Shown one piece after another: positions 13,083-21,266 of a stretch of 32,008 nt of DNA. Source of the stretch: a virus. The notes beneath the pieces are model-generated. The model had not been told where the DNA came from and did not search any database. It saw only the letters and a program-made list of their open reading frames with translations. Position 1 is the first letter of the stretch; every line of letters starts with the position of its first letter. A program made the position numbers and the translations under genes. Location of the stretch: positions 1 through 32,008 of the IMG/VR virus record IMGVR_UViG_3300028862_000081; one strand, written 5' to 3'.

Positions 13083-13512
13083 TCTTGCGCTTTTCCTTTG
13101 GTATTGCTCGTGTCTTCTTTACAAAGTCGTTGGTCATATCTATCATAGTTTGTATAGGCCATTGTCGTGTTCTACTTTCTGCTCGAGCACGGAGGGATGT
13201 GAGGTCAAGAGAGCTATAGTGATCTATAAACCAGTCAAGATATATGAATGGATTGCTTTCATGGTAGTGGGTATACTGGACGTTGGATAAAAGATGGGCG
13301 TTCATAGGATCCCACCGGACATTAGGATAGTCTTTGGGGTTAAATATATATCCTATATGTAATCCTCGCTGCTCTCCACCCATAACACACTCATACTTAT
13401 CGCGCCGCTTGATATAGGCGATAAACACCTTGTCTAAGTTGCTTTCCAGAAGAGACTTACGTTCTTCAAGAGGTTTTCTGAGTGCTACTTCCACTAAAGG
13501 TCTTTTCGGCAT
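13072..13512 (-). CDS. NinG/HNH-like nuclease family protein
   Basis: The ATG at 13512 (MPKRPLVEVALRKPLEERKS) has GGAG upstream. The core reads VFIAYIKRRDKYEC (29-42), LHIGYIF (51-57), VRWDPMNAHLLS (65-76), and then YLDWFIDHY. That order (basic 'YI+.RD', a first His, 'VRWD..N.H', a final aromatic helix) is typical of lambda NinG/Rap-like HNH proteins, which cleave branched recombination intermediates. The zinc-binding Cys pair of the usual knuckle is reduced to one Cys (ECVMGG). HNH genes are often found beside terminase genes and help cut DNA at packaging. Confidence 0.65.
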   Translation of the reverse strand: MPKRPLVEVALRKPLEERKSLLESNLDKVFIAYIKRRDKYECVMGGEQRGLHIGYIFNPKDYPNVRWDPMNAHLLSNVQYTHYHESNPFIYLDWFIDHYSSLDLTSLRARAESRTRQWPIQTMIDMTNDFVKKTRAIPKEKRKNEE

Positions 13513-13557
13513 ATATTGCTCTCCGTACAGCAACCCTACTACAGGAGAACTGTGCGG

Positions 13558-13908
13558 TCAAGTGCTACCCTTCTGTACCTTTTCAAACATCTTCTTTGCC
13601 AAATTCGGTGCATCACGGGCATGTAAGGTAGGGGTGAACACGGGAGTGGATGCACCTTTCTGCCCCGGAGAGATACGCCCCAAGTTCGGCACCAGTATTT
13701 CCTGCTTTTTCAGATGAAGGGTGTATTTTAACAGGTAATTATATGCCAGCCATAAGTTCTTTATGGTGCTAACAGGTGCCGTAGGCACAAGAATAGCTAA
13801 CATATCTCCAAACTGGGCAAAACTTATAGGTTTTTCTCCAGAGACATAATCTTCTAGATATTTATCTATCAGAGGTAGATATTGGTCAAATTTACTTGTC
13901 TGTGACAT
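13558..13908 (-). CDS. Hypothetical protein (116 aa), first gene of the TerS operon
   Basis: AAGGAGAT lies upstream of the ATG at 13908 (MSQTSKFDQYLPLIDKYLED). The N-terminal 70 residues are helical, with an SFAQFGDMLAIL helix and a turn that could be part of a helix-turn-helix fold. The C-terminus is basic and Pro-rich with PNLGRISPGQKG. No family recognised. The promoter at 13939-13967 drives it, away from the iteron array. Confidence 0.65.
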   Translation of the reverse strand: MSQTSKFDQYLPLIDKYLEDYVSGEKPISFAQFGDMLAILVPTAPVSTIKNLWLAYNYLLKYTLHLKKQEILVPNLGRISPGQKGASTPVFTPTLHARDAPNLAKKMFEKVQKGST

Positions 13909-13938
13909 ACAGATGTATCTCCTTTTATTTACTTCTGT

Positions 13939-13967
13939 ATAATAACACGAAATCCAAATATTGTCAA
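13939..13967 (-). promoter_or_regulatory. Leftward promoter of the TerS operon
   Basis: TTGACA (13967-13962), 17 bp, TATTAT (13944-13939) on the minus strand, with CGTGT before the -10. Confidence 0.8.
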
Positions 13968-14050
13968 GAATTCCACTGAATTCTAATATAGTACTCTATA
14001 TTTCTTAATTATATACCTTATCCTATTATATATATTATATGTTATAGTAC

Positions 14051-14142
14051 GAGAAAAACCTATCTACCTTGTAGAGAAAAACCTATCTACCTTGTAGAGA
14101 AAAACCTATCTACCTTGTAGAGAAAAACCTATCTACCTTGTA
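14051..14142 (+). repeat. Iteron-like array: four perfect 23-bp tandem repeats
   Basis: Four identical copies of a 23-base unit (GAGAAAAACCTATCTACCTT plus GTA) occupy 14051-14073, 14074-14096, 14097-14119 and 14120-14142, with no spacers. The array lies between the divergent promoters at 13939-13967 and 14180-14208, directly upstream of an initiator-like gene. A 23-bp period places sites on roughly the same helix face, typical of replication iterons or of cooperative operators. Confidence 0.9.
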
Positions 14143-14179
14143 TACAAATTTATCCGTAAGTATACCCTTGTAAAAACAC

Positions 14180-14208
14180 TTGACAAGTAATTATACCTGT
14201 GATACACT
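14180..14208 (+). promoter_or_regulatory. Rightward promoter of the replication module
   Basis: TTGACA (14180-14185), 17 bp, TACACT (14203-14208), with TGTGA before the -10. Confidence 0.8.
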
Positions 14209-14230
14209 CTCTTTTTAGAGGAGATAATAT

Positions 14231-15619
14231 ATGTCTGAACTACAAAAAGAAAAACGGGGGTATGAGTTTTTCACTATACCCCGATTAAATATAGATGCCT
14301 GTAAGGAATATACAGATATAGGTGCTATGGGATTTATGATGGTATCTTGGCTATCTGAATTTTATGAGCCTGTACGATTGGCTCTGTCAGATGGATCTGA
14401 TCCTCTTGCAGTGAGTAAACATCGTACATATTCATATGAGGGAAGAATTTACCTACAAATATCCTCATCTCTGGCTATTAACCAGTTTAGTGCGTTTGGA
14501 TTAGATACGCCATATAAAGTACATTATCTTCTGGATAAATTGGCAAATCCCTCATGTGGAAAGCCACTTATCAAAATACATTTATTTGGGGATAAAGTGG
14601 CTAGATGCTCTCTAAGGGCTATATATCCTACAGAACATCTTACTAGATTAGTAGTAAATAATACTCATATAGAGAAAAATGAGCAATATGATAATGATGA
14701 AGAACCTCCTACTCCACCTGAACCAGAGGAAGAATATGCTCCTAGTAAGGAATTCTTACAATTTGTAGAGGATACCAAGGATATTCCTGCCTTAGCTAAA
14801 TGTAACGTAAAGAAGCTGCGCGGAGATGGGTATACTAAAGATGCTATGAACGCAGACAAGATACTAAAAACCTTCCTAGAAGGGTCTGTAATAGCACACT
14901 ATGGCACGAATTTCACACGCAAAGTGACTCAGGCACAGTTGGACACCATGACATACGAGGACATCGTGAAATGCGTCCATAATTACACTTATGCCCAAGC
15001 CCCCAGTTTTGCTACAGCGCTTATGCATTTTGATAGAAAGTACTCCCCTGTTATTAACCAATATCTGAAAGAAGTGCCAAAAGATAAAACCGTACCTTCT
15101 AAGAAAGTTGACCCTACGAAACTACCTGCGGAACTACGTATCTTCTACGGTGGAACGTATTCGGAAGGTACGCGGATTGGTATAAATGACAGGATAATGA
15201 ACAAAGCGGGGCAGGAGAAATTCTACACTCACTTCAAACCTTATGATGAACGGTTTTTTAACCTTTATGGTAAGTTTGCCGAATATATAGATGATATGGG
15301 AGAAGCACTCAAGAAGATAAACACCAAGAGAGTTACCCCCTTGACACTTCTGAATAGCTATGTTAAGATGTTGAAGTCTCAGACAGATCCTTATGTAGAG
15401 ACAACTCTTGAGAATGATTTAGAGTATATGGCTATGGGAAACAGTAAGAACGATAATTTTAAGCGTTTTGCTATTTATGCCTGTATGCAAGAAGGTATAT
15501 ATATTTCCTTTAACGAGGGGTTAAATAGTTGGTTAAGGAAACAAATGAGGGGTAAAGAGGTTGCATCTATGGGAGATGTTATAAAGGCATCTATGTCCGT
15601 TAGAGATTTAGAGTATTAG
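14231..15619 (+). CDS. Replication initiator-like protein (462 aa)
   Basis: AGAGGAGA precedes the ATG. The N-terminal 150 residues alternate helices and short strands (FFTIPRLNIDA, FMMVSWLSEFYEPVRLALSD, then YEGRIYLQISSSLAINQF and VHYLLDKLANP), consistent with a winged-helix DNA-binding domain as in phage and plasmid initiators. An acidic Pro-rich linker follows (NDEEPPTPPEPEEEY, about 155-169), and then a mainly helical C-terminal domain with no ATPase motif that I can see. Its position right after a tandem iteron array, and first in the replication operon, supports an origin-binding role. A transcription regulator acting on the same repeats is the main alternative. Confidence 0.5.
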   Translation: MSELQKEKRGYEFFTIPRLNIDACKEYTDIGAMGFMMVSWLSEFYEPVRLALSDGSDPLAVSKHRTYSYEGRIYLQISSSLAINQFSAFGLDTPYKVHYLLDKLANPSCGKPLIKIHLFGDKVARCSLRAIYPTEHLTRLVVNNTHIEKNEQYDNDEEPPTPPEPEEEYAPSKEFLQFVEDTKDIPALAKCNVKKLRGDGYTKDAMNADKILKTFLEGSVIAHYGTNFTRKVTQAQLDTMTYEDIVKCVHNYTYAQAPSFATALMHFDRKYSPVINQYLKEVPKDKTVPSKKVDPTKLPAELRIFYGGTYSEGTRIGINDRIMNKAGQEKFYTHFKPYDERFFNLYGKFAEYIDDMGEALKKINTKRVTPLTLLNSYVKMLKSQTDPYVETTLENDLEYMAMGNSKNDNFKRFAIYACMQEGIYISFNEGLNSWLRKQMRGKEVASMGDVIKASMSVRDLEY

Positions 15620-15630
15620 GAGGGGGTGTT

Positions 15631-15744
15631 ATGAAAATACTACTTAAATGGCTGATGGCTTTGAAAAAATGGGCATCGGATAACAAGCGTAAACAGGAAT
15701 GCGAACGACAGCTAAACAATATGTCGAATGATCTTTGGGTTTAA
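15631..15744 (+). CDS. Tiny basic protein (37 aa)
   Basis: AGGAGGGGG lies upstream of the ATG. The product starts MKILLKWLMALKKWASDNK, an amphipathic, Trp- and Lys-rich helix, followed by a charged stretch (RKQECERQLNNM). It could attach to a membrane or act as a partner peptide. It lies 11 bases after the initiator-like gene and 15 bases before the next gene. No homologue known to me. Confidence 0.6.
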   Translation: MKILLKWLMALKKWASDNKRKQECERQLNNMSNDLWV

Positions 15745-15759
15745 TAATAGGAGTTATAA

Positions 15760-16002
15760 ATGACAGATATGATACTTAATGTCGATTTGAATATGCCTAT
15801 AGATGTGTTTATGGAAGCTATAGAGGAAAAATGTGATGACGACGATATAGAACTCATTGCTGTAGGCTTGGCTAAATTGTGTAAAAAGAAAGATACCATA
15901 GAGGCCATCCGTGATTTCTACACTAAGGTAGCCAATATCTATACTGAGCATGCTCTTACAGAAGTACCTACTCCTACAACAAAATATCAAGGAAGGGATT
16001 GA
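15760..16002 (+). CDS. Small acidic protein (80 aa)
   Basis: ATAGGAG precedes the ATG (MTDMILNVDLNMPIDVFMEAIEEK). The protein is a very acidic all-helical domain with CDDDDIELIAVGLAKL in its first half and IRDFYTKVANIY in its second. No motif known to me. The promoter for the next gene overlaps its stop codon. Confidence 0.65.
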   Translation: MTDMILNVDLNMPIDVFMEAIEEKCDDDDIELIAVGLAKLCKKKDTIEAIRDFYTKVANIYTEHALTEVPTPTTKYQGRD

Positions 16003-16027
16003 CAAATCTATTTATATGTGCTACAGT
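15999..16027 (+). promoter_or_regulatory. Sigma70-type promoter
   Basis: TTGACA (15999-16004), 17 bp, TACAGT (16022-16027), with ATGTGC before the -10. The first base of the -35 is in the last codons of the preceding gene. Confidence 0.8.
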
Positions 16028-16053
16028 AAATGCAGCAAAAGGTGGTTCAACAG

Positions 16054-16518
16054 ATGTTTTCCGTGAATGATAAAGTTTATTGGGTAATAAAACCCCGTGC
16101 AGATAAGCTATTAGAACGTGCGGGGGTTATTATTGCTGTAGTGGAAGCCGAGAGACATCCTAATTCGTGTGGATTCGGGATGGTGGTGGCACAAAATGTG
16201 TATGTCCGTAATGAAACATCTTACTTGGTAAGGATACCGGGGACGAAAAGTATTTTCTGGTTATCTGATAGAATACTTCTCCCGCTGCCTATAGAGAAGG
16301 ATTCTTTGCTTACTACACAGAAACCAGCACAACAAAAGGCGTTGTTCGTGGATAAATCTGATAGGATCAAGATTAAGAAGTTGTGTCGACAACTGGATTT
16401 GGACTTTACGGAGTCGAGGGATTTTGTACATGTGCCGGGGATGCATAAGCGGTTTGTGTTTCATACTATGTGCGGTGTGGAATTTATTTGTGCTATAGAA
16501 TATATAAAGGATCTCTGA
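16054..16518 (+). CDS. Hypothetical protein (154 aa)
   Basis: I choose the ATG at 16054 (MFSVNDKVYWVIKPRADKLL) because AAAGGTGG lies nine bases upstream; the earlier ATG at 16030 is too close to the promoter -10 element to be translated. The N-terminus looks like a small beta barrel (FSVNDKVYWV), with further strands in YLVRIPGTKSIFWLSD. The C-terminal 45 residues are basic with KIKKLCRQLDLDF. Function unknown. Confidence 0.65.
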   Translation: MFSVNDKVYWVIKPRADKLLERAGVIIAVVEAERHPNSCGFGMVVAQNVYVRNETSYLVRIPGTKSIFWLSDRILLPLPIEKDSLLTTQKPAQQKALFVDKSDRIKIKKLCRQLDLDFTESRDFVHVPGMHKRFVFHTMCGVEFICAIEYIKDL

Positions 16519-16664
16519 TGACAGAACAAGAAGAATTTATCAGAGAACATAGGCGAGTTGGGGATTGGTACAATGACAATCCTGTGGGAGTTAAGAAGGT
16601 GGCTGAGTGGATATCTCCGTTCAGTCAATATGATTATTCTATATATGAGGAAGATGAAGATTAA
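16518..16664 (+). CDS. Small acidic protein (48 aa)
   Basis: It starts in a TGATG overlap at the end of the preceding gene, with AAGGAT upstream. The product (MTEQEEFIREHRRVGDWYND...) ends in a run of Asp and Glu (YSIYEEDED). An earlier in-frame ATG at 16470 lies inside the preceding gene and has no ribosome site. Function unknown. Confidence 0.6.
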   Translation: MTEQEEFIREHRRVGDWYNDNPVGVKKVAEWISPFSQYDYSIYEEDED

Positions 16665-16675
16665 GGGGGTTTGTT

Positions 16676-17644
16676 ATGAAGATGGAGGACATTGGGTTTT
16701 ATACTTTATCTGATAAAAGAGCAAAAGAGGTTTCTTGGAAAAGTGATCTTCAAAGATGTGAATTAATTGTTACAAACAGGTGTAATTTCAGATGCCCTTA
16801 TTGTAGGGGCATCGTCCCTGAACTACAGGGGGATATGACCCTTGATCAGGCAAAAGAGGTTATTGATATTTGGGCGAGTGGTAACATCCAGAACGTTAGG
16901 TTCTCTGGTGGTGAACCCACTGTTTGGAAACCGTTGCTTGAATTAGTTCATTATACTAAATCAAAGCCTTCTATAAAGCATATTGCACTATCGACTAATG
17001 GAAGTGCAGACTTTGCGACATACTTAGAGTTGTTTAAGGTGGGGGTAAATGATTTTTCAATCTCGCTTGATGCATGCTGCGCTTCCACTGCTGATACTAT
17101 GGCTGGTACCACAAGTAGATTCGACCATATCAGTAAAATGATTTTTGAATTAAGTCAGTTAACTTATGTATCAGTGGGTGTAGTTCTCGACCAACAGAAC
17201 AACGTAGAGTTGAATAAGATTATTGATTATGCAACATCCTTGGGGGTTTCTGACATCAGAATTATCCCTTCTGCTCAGTCAAATCACAGACTGGAAGTAG
17301 ACGTAAAGACAAACTATAAGATATTGAACTACCGAATTAACAATATTAAGAATGGTATCCATGTGCGAGGAATAAAAGACTCAGATTGTAATAGGTGTCA
17401 TTTAGTTAAAGATGATATGGTAGTTCTGCATGGGAAACACTTTCCTTGTGTAATTTATATGCGAGAGCGGGGGGCACCTATTGGGGATGTTTATGGTAAA
17501 ACGCTTGCGCAAATTCGTAAAGAACGAAAAGATTGGTTTGATAACACAGATACAAAGCAGGATAAAATATGCAAACAGAATTGTTTAGACGTTTGTATAG
17601 CGCACAATAATAGGGTAGAAGAGTATGAAATCAAAAATTCCTAA
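16676..17644 (+). CDS. Radical SAM/SPASM-like protein (322 aa)
   Basis: AGGGGG precedes the ATG. The CxxxCxxC motif lies in VTNRCNFRCPYCRG (C36, C40, C43), followed by SGGEP at 77-81, the SAM-binding motif of the family. The C-terminus carries further cysteines in CNRCHLVK, FPCVIY and ICKQNCLDVC, consistent with a SPASM-like auxiliary iron-sulfur region as in peptide-modifying and MoaA-like enzymes. The substrate is unknown. Its last 20 bases overlap the small gene at 17625, which is a possible partner or substrate. It needs anaerobic or protected conditions, which fits an anaerobic host. Confidence 0.85.
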   Translation: MKMEDIGFYTLSDKRAKEVSWKSDLQRCELIVTNRCNFRCPYCRGIVPELQGDMTLDQAKEVIDIWASGNIQNVRFSGGEPTVWKPLLELVHYTKSKPSIKHIALSTNGSADFATYLELFKVGVNDFSISLDACCASTADTMAGTTSRFDHISKMIFELSQLTYVSVGVVLDQQNNVELNKIIDYATSLGVSDIRIIPSAQSNHRLEVDVKTNYKILNYRINNIKNGIHVRGIKDSDCNRCHLVKDDMVVLHGKHFPCVIYMRERGAPIGDVYGKTLAQIRKERKDWFDNTDTKQDKICKQNCLDVCIAHNNRVEEYEIKNS

Positions 17645-17918
17645 AATAGATTCTCAACTTTTCACTTATTTTCTTTGGGAGGGTGGGAGTATTTCTACAA
17701 TATTCGGATGGCCACACAGATATGAAAGTTTGGTTTCTCATAAAGATGAGCTTTGTTTATATGCAAGAGGATATTGTCTAGGAGAAGAATTATCAGTTAG
17801 ACCCAAACCGGGTTGGTTTGCTATATTATTCGAATACAATGATTTAACGTGGTGGAATCATTTTACTGAGAGCGAATTCAATGAAATATTTTGTGATACA
17901 ACAGATAAAGAAGATTAA
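17625..17918 (+). CDS. Hypothetical protein overlapping the radical-SAM gene (97 aa)
   Basis: The ATG lies inside the last codons of the radical-SAM gene (overlap of 20 bases), with GTAGAAGAG upstream, so the two are coupled. The product (MKSKIPKIDSQLFTYFLWEG...) is rich in aromatic residues and has an acidic end (FNEIFCDTTDKED). It has three cysteines and could be a partner or substrate of the radical-SAM enzyme, but no family motif is visible. Confidence 0.65.
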   Translation: MKSKIPKIDSQLFTYFLWEGGSISTIFGWPHRYESLVSHKDELCLYARGYCLGEELSVRPKPGWFAILFEYNDLTWWNHFTESEFNEIFCDTTDKED

Positions 17919-17927
17919 GGGTATAGG

Positions 17928-17956
17928 TTGTAATAAAAGGAACCTTCCAATATAAT
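17928..17956 (+). promoter_or_regulatory. Promoter upstream of ssb, with an inverted repeat in the spacer
   Basis: TTGTAA (17928-17933), 17 bp, TATAAT (17951-17956). The spacer contains GGAACCTTCC (17939-17948), an inverted repeat that could be a repressor site. Confidence 0.65.
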
Positions 17957-17987
17957 ACAAGACGCGATATACTAAGGAGGTATACTT

Positions 17988-18314
17988 ATGGTTAATGATG
18001 AGAATCTGGTATTGCTTGAGGGTGTTATTACTGGTAACATCTATAAGTCTGATAATGGTGGAAAAGTAGCACTTAATTTCACCATAGAGAGTAAGAAATA
18101 TAATAGTGAAGGTGAAGAAAGGAATTACCCCCATCCTGTGGTAGTTTTTGATCCCCTGTCTACTAAGTATGAATCACGTATTAAGAACGGGACATATGTG
18201 AAAGGCAGAGGACATCTTATGGCACAGACTATTTCTATTGTCGATGATGCAGGAAAGACAAGTTCTAGGGCCATAGATAAAGTAGTTCTGGATTATATCG
18301 AAACGGACGAGTAA
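17988..18314 (+). CDS. ssb: Single-stranded DNA-binding protein
   Basis: AAGGAGGT precedes the ATG. The 108 residues carry an OB-fold pattern: NLVLLEGVITGNIYKSDNGG, then VALNFTIESKKY, then HPVVVFDP, then GTYVKGRGHLMA, each matching a strand of bacterial SSB-like proteins. The acidic C-terminus (LDYIETDE) fits the protein-binding tail, though it lacks the classic DDDIPF. It would coat unwound DNA during phage replication and recruit partner proteins. It sits just upstream of the primase and helicase genes. Confidence 0.8.
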   Translation: MVNDENLVLLEGVITGNIYKSDNGGKVALNFTIESKKYNSEGEERNYPHPVVVFDPLSTKYESRIKNGTYVKGRGHLMAQTISIVDDAGKTSSRAIDKVVLDYIETDE

Positions 18315-18320
18315 AGAAAT

Positions 18321-18339
18321 GGGGTAGCAAGTCTACCCC
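18321..18339 (+). terminator. Intercistronic hairpin after ssb
   Basis: GGGGTAG (18321-18327) and CTACCCC (18333-18339) form a 7-bp stem with a 5-base loop. TTGATTATC follows rather than a U run, so it is likely to stabilise or partly terminate the ssb message. Confidence 0.5.
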
Positions 18340-18361
18340 TTGATTATCTAGGAGGTATACT

Positions 18362-18550
18362 ATGAATGTAGAGGGTGAAGTTAAAAAAGCATTTCCAGAT
18401 AGAGTATTTAGATTTGAGAAGACTACAAAAGTATATGTCAAAGATTATGAATTTTTCAACTCTCATGAGTTTATCGAATTCTTGGAAGCATTAGCTAAAA
18501 AAATGACGGACGATAAGTATATAGGAACAGATTTTTATCTGGACGAATAG
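18362..18550 (+). CDS. Small hypothetical protein (62 aa)
   Basis: AGGAGGT precedes the ATG (MNVEGEVKKAFPDRVFRFEK). The protein is a mix of strand and helix with an acidic end (IGTDFYLDE). It starts 48 bases after ssb and ends three bases before the primase start, so a role in the replication complex is plausible but unproven. No family recognised. Confidence 0.65.
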   Translation: MNVEGEVKKAFPDRVFRFEKTTKVYVKDYEFFNSHEFIEFLEALAKKMTDDKYIGTDFYLDE

Positions 18551-18553
18551 CAT

Positions 18554-19447
18554 ATGAAATTTGATATGGAAAGTTTCTGTAAAGACCACGGGATAGATTA
18601 CTCTTACGAAGGTAAGCAGATCTCCCGTGGATGGATGGGGTTACAGGACGTAGTAAATAAACCCTCAGATACAGAATATCATCTTGCATGGAATATAGCC
18701 GGAAACTACCTTAATAGCTGGATATCTGGTGGGATGTCTTTACGTTCTTACCTCAAGACTGTATGTCCTCAAACTCCCTATGATACTCTCATGGAGCAAT
18801 ACGGGGATGAATATCAGTTTATCCATCGACTTGAGAAGAGACAGAACGCCACACAGCTAGATTTTAACTTTGAACCTCTATCTGAGGTAGCTAAACAGTA
18901 TTTAAGACGTCGTAACTTTGATCCTGATATGCTGGCATCAACGTACGGATTACGTTGGGGAGGAATCTTTGGGGATTGGGCTTTCCGTATTATTATACCT
19001 ATTTATTTTGACGGGCGTGTGGTGTCATGGCAAGGACGTATAATAAGAGACTCACCTGATATACCTCGATACCTCACCCTCTCCATAGAAAAATCACTTG
19101 TAGATCCCAAGAGTGTTTTGTTTAACGAGCAGAATGTTAAGGGTGATACTGTGGTGGTTGTAGAGGGGCCTATGAACACATTTAGGTGGGGAGACGGCGC
19201 GGTAGCATCTTTAGGGACTTCTTTTACTGAGGAACAGGTAAGAAGACTTGCTAAGTACAAGCATGTATATATATTTTTTGATTGCGAAAAAGCTGCGCAA
19301 AAGAAGGGTAGAATGCTTGGAACGCGGTTAGCAGTTCTTGGAGTACCAGATGTACAACTTGTAGATTTAGAGTTCCCCGATAAAAGGGATATAGCAGATT
19401 GTTCAGATGCGTTTATAAATAACCTTAAAGGAGAAATGGGGATATGA
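18554..19447 (+). CDS. TOPRIM DNA primase-like protein (297 aa)
   Basis: A TOPRIM domain occupies about 198-275: the strand and glutamate in VVVVEGP (E204), then HVYIFFDCEKAA (D243), then a charged end. The middle (VAKQYLRRRNFDPDMLASTYGLRW, then IIIPIYFDGRVVSWQGRII) is typical of the DnaG-type catalytic core. In normal primases the third motif is DxD; here it reads D-C-E. The N-terminus shows no clear CHC2 zinc finger. It would make the RNA primers for the polymerase. It lies between ssb and the helicase genes. It overlaps the next gene by four bases (ATGA). Confidence 0.8.
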   Translation: MKFDMESFCKDHGIDYSYEGKQISRGWMGLQDVVNKPSDTEYHLAWNIAGNYLNSWISGGMSLRSYLKTVCPQTPYDTLMEQYGDEYQFIHRLEKRQNATQLDFNFEPLSEVAKQYLRRRNFDPDMLASTYGLRWGGIFGDWAFRIIIPIYFDGRVVSWQGRIIRDSPDIPRYLTLSIEKSLVDPKSVLFNEQNVKGDTVVVVEGPMNTFRWGDGAVASLGTSFTEEQVRRLAKYKHVYIFFDCEKAAQKKGRMLGTRLAVLGVPDVQLVDLEFPDKRDIADCSDAFINNLKGEMGI

Positions 19448-19650
19448 GAAAACAAGAAAAACCAACTCCACGTATTTATACGCAGGAAGAAGCACAAGAA
19501 ATGATTAGTATGATAAACGGTGCCTATGAGATTATAGAACTATGGGGATACGGAATGAAAGAGGTTTCTCCATATAATGTTTTGTGGTCTAAAGAATGGT
19601 TGGAGAAAGCACGGGAACTTGGTGCTTCTCCTGATTGGGGGGATAAATGA
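19444..19650 (+). CDS. Small hypothetical protein (68 aa)
   Basis: It starts in an ATGA overlap at the primase stop, with GGAG upstream, and ends in an ATGA overlap with the helicase gene, so the three are coupled. The product (MRKQEKPTPRIYTQEEAQEM...) is a basic start followed by helices rich in Trp and Tyr. A link between primase and helicase is possible from context only. Confidence 0.65.
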   Translation: MRKQEKPTPRIYTQEEAQEMISMINGAYEIIELWGYGMKEVSPYNVLWSKEWLEKARELGASPDWGDK

Positions 19651-21266
19651 AACGACAGACTAAGAACGGAGACATAATTGAGCTAGACTTTTATGTCCCA
19701 CCTAAAGAATTCCTTGCCACTATAAACCAGATAAAGTCTATAGCTGGTAAGGTATGGGATCCTAAAGAAAAGATATGGACTGTCCCGTTTTCTATAGAGA
19801 ATTCGAGACAATTAGAGAAGTTTGGCTTTTCCCCTTATGGAGAAATAGCAGAACTATTACATCCTCATGTAGCACGAGTAAAAGCACCCACACCACAGGT
19901 AGCGGTGGACTTTACTAACCTACCACAGGGATTGCGTCCCTATCAAAAAGAGGCTATACAGTTCCTCGAAGCGGTAAAAGGTAGGGGTATTCTGGCCCTT
20001 GCTGCCCGCCTCGGAAAGACACTGGTGGCGTTGTGTTATGCTAAATTACACAAAAATACGCTACCTATGGTGGTGTGTTGCCCTGCGTCTATAAAGATCA
20101 ACTGGAGCAGGGAAGTAGAAAAATGGACGGATTTTTCTTATCATATAATCACAGGCACACAGCCATATAAATTACCTAAGAAAGACGTATATATTATTAA
20201 TTATGACATCCTGCATGATCATATGGATAGTTTTGAATCTATAGGACTACTTTGTGTTGATGAGAGTCATCGCATAAGCAATACAACCCTTTCAAAGAAA
20301 GGCACAGATGGAAAGACTATTCGAGTACCTGTACAATGTACGGTGGCTTTTTACCATATAGCTAAGAAAGCAGAGCATGTTATATTCTTGAGTGGCACAC
20401 CCATTACATCTTCTGCCAAACAGTTATTTGTGCCACTGAATGTATTTCTCCCGGAGCATTTCCCCAATCAATATAAGTTTCAATGGAGATATTGTGCTCC
20501 TGCAAGAACTAGATGGGGGATGACTTTTGATGGTCTTTCTCATGAAGAAGAACTATTCGAGCATCTAGACAAGATTATGTTTCGTCGTCGTAGAGAGGAT
20601 GTATTTACAGATCTCCCTAAAGAGTCACATGAGTTTGTTGAGCTGGAGATAGATCAAGATGAGTATGAAGCAGAATTAGAAGAATTTAAGGTGTGGGCAA
20701 GTAAGCATCCGGGCATTACAGAGGAACAAGTAAATGAAAAGCTATCAAAATTCACATCCCTTTCATATAGTAGAAAGGCTACTCAAATAAAAGAATGGTT
20801 GCAAGATCTGTTGCAAACTGGAGAAAAAGTCGTTGTTTTCACATGGCATAAAACTGTATCTGAGGATTTACATAAGACGTTTAAGAAAGAAAGTGTCCTT
20901 ATGTATGGAGAAACGTCTATGGTGGAAAGGCAGGAAGCTATAGATAAGTTCAATACAGATCCTAAGTGTCTAATGTTTATAGGTAATATTCAAGCTGCTA
21001 AAGAAGGTATTACACTAGCTGCTGCGGATATAGCTTGTTTTGTAGAAATTCCTTTTGTCCCCGGTGACTTAGAACAGGCACAGCAACGCATATGGCTTCC
21101 TCAGAAATCAAATCCCCTTAGTTATATATATTTTGTAGCGAAAGGGACTGTGGATGGTAAAAGAATTAAGGGGCTATTGACAAGAAATAAATTAATTAGT
21201 ACCATCTTAGATGGAAAGCCTCTCCTACTGTTTGGTGGAACTTTACTAGAAGAAATATGTAAATAA
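19647..21266 (+). CDS. SNF2-family helicase with N-terminal HARP-like domain (539 aa)
   Basis: GGGGGGAT precedes the ATG. Residues 1-65 (LDFYVPPKEFL, VWDPKEKIWTVPFS) resemble the HARP domain of SMARCAL1, which binds forked DNA. The SF2 motor follows: Walker A as LALAARLGKT (116-125), with Ala-Arg where most SNF2 proteins have the acidic 'DEMG'; DESH at 205-208; SGTP at 249-252; the C-terminal motif as AQQRIWLPQKSNP. SMARCAL1-like enzymes anneal or remodel stalled forks. Here it probably works at phage replication forks. It precedes the RtcB gene, which has its own promoter. Confidence 0.85.
   Translation: MKRQTKNGDIIELDFYVPPKEFLATINQIKSIAGKVWDPKEKIWTVPFSIENSRQLEKFGFSPYGEIAELLHPHVARVKAPTPQVAVDFTNLPQGLRPYQKEAIQFLEAVKGRGILALAARLGKTLVALCYAKLHKNTLPMVVCCPASIKINWSREVEKWTDFSYHIITGTQPYKLPKKDVYIINYDILHDHMDSFESIGLLCVDESHRISNTTLSKKGTDGKTIRVPVQCTVAFYHIAKKAEHVIFLSGTPITSSAKQLFVPLNVFLPEHFPNQYKFQWRYCAPARTRWGMTFDGLSHEEELFEHLDKIMFRRRREDVFTDLPKESHEFVELEIDQDEYEAELEEFKVWASKHPGITEEQVNEKLSKFTSLSYSRKATQIKEWLQDLLQTGEKVVVFTWHKTVSEDLHKTFKKESVLMYGETSMVERQEAIDKFNTDPKCLMFIGNIQAAKEGITLAAADIACFVEIPFVPGDLEQAQQRIWLPQKSNPLSYIYFVAKGTVDGKRIKGLLTRNKLISTILDGKPLLLFGGTLLEEICK

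Noticed and set aside
14051-14142. CRISPR-like array
   Set aside because: The four 23-bp units are directly adjacent without spacers, and no cas gene is near.
21185-21213. Additional promoter inside the helicase gene (TTGACA, 17 bp, TACCAT)
   Set aside because: The -10 match is poor and a much better promoter lies about 80 bases further on.
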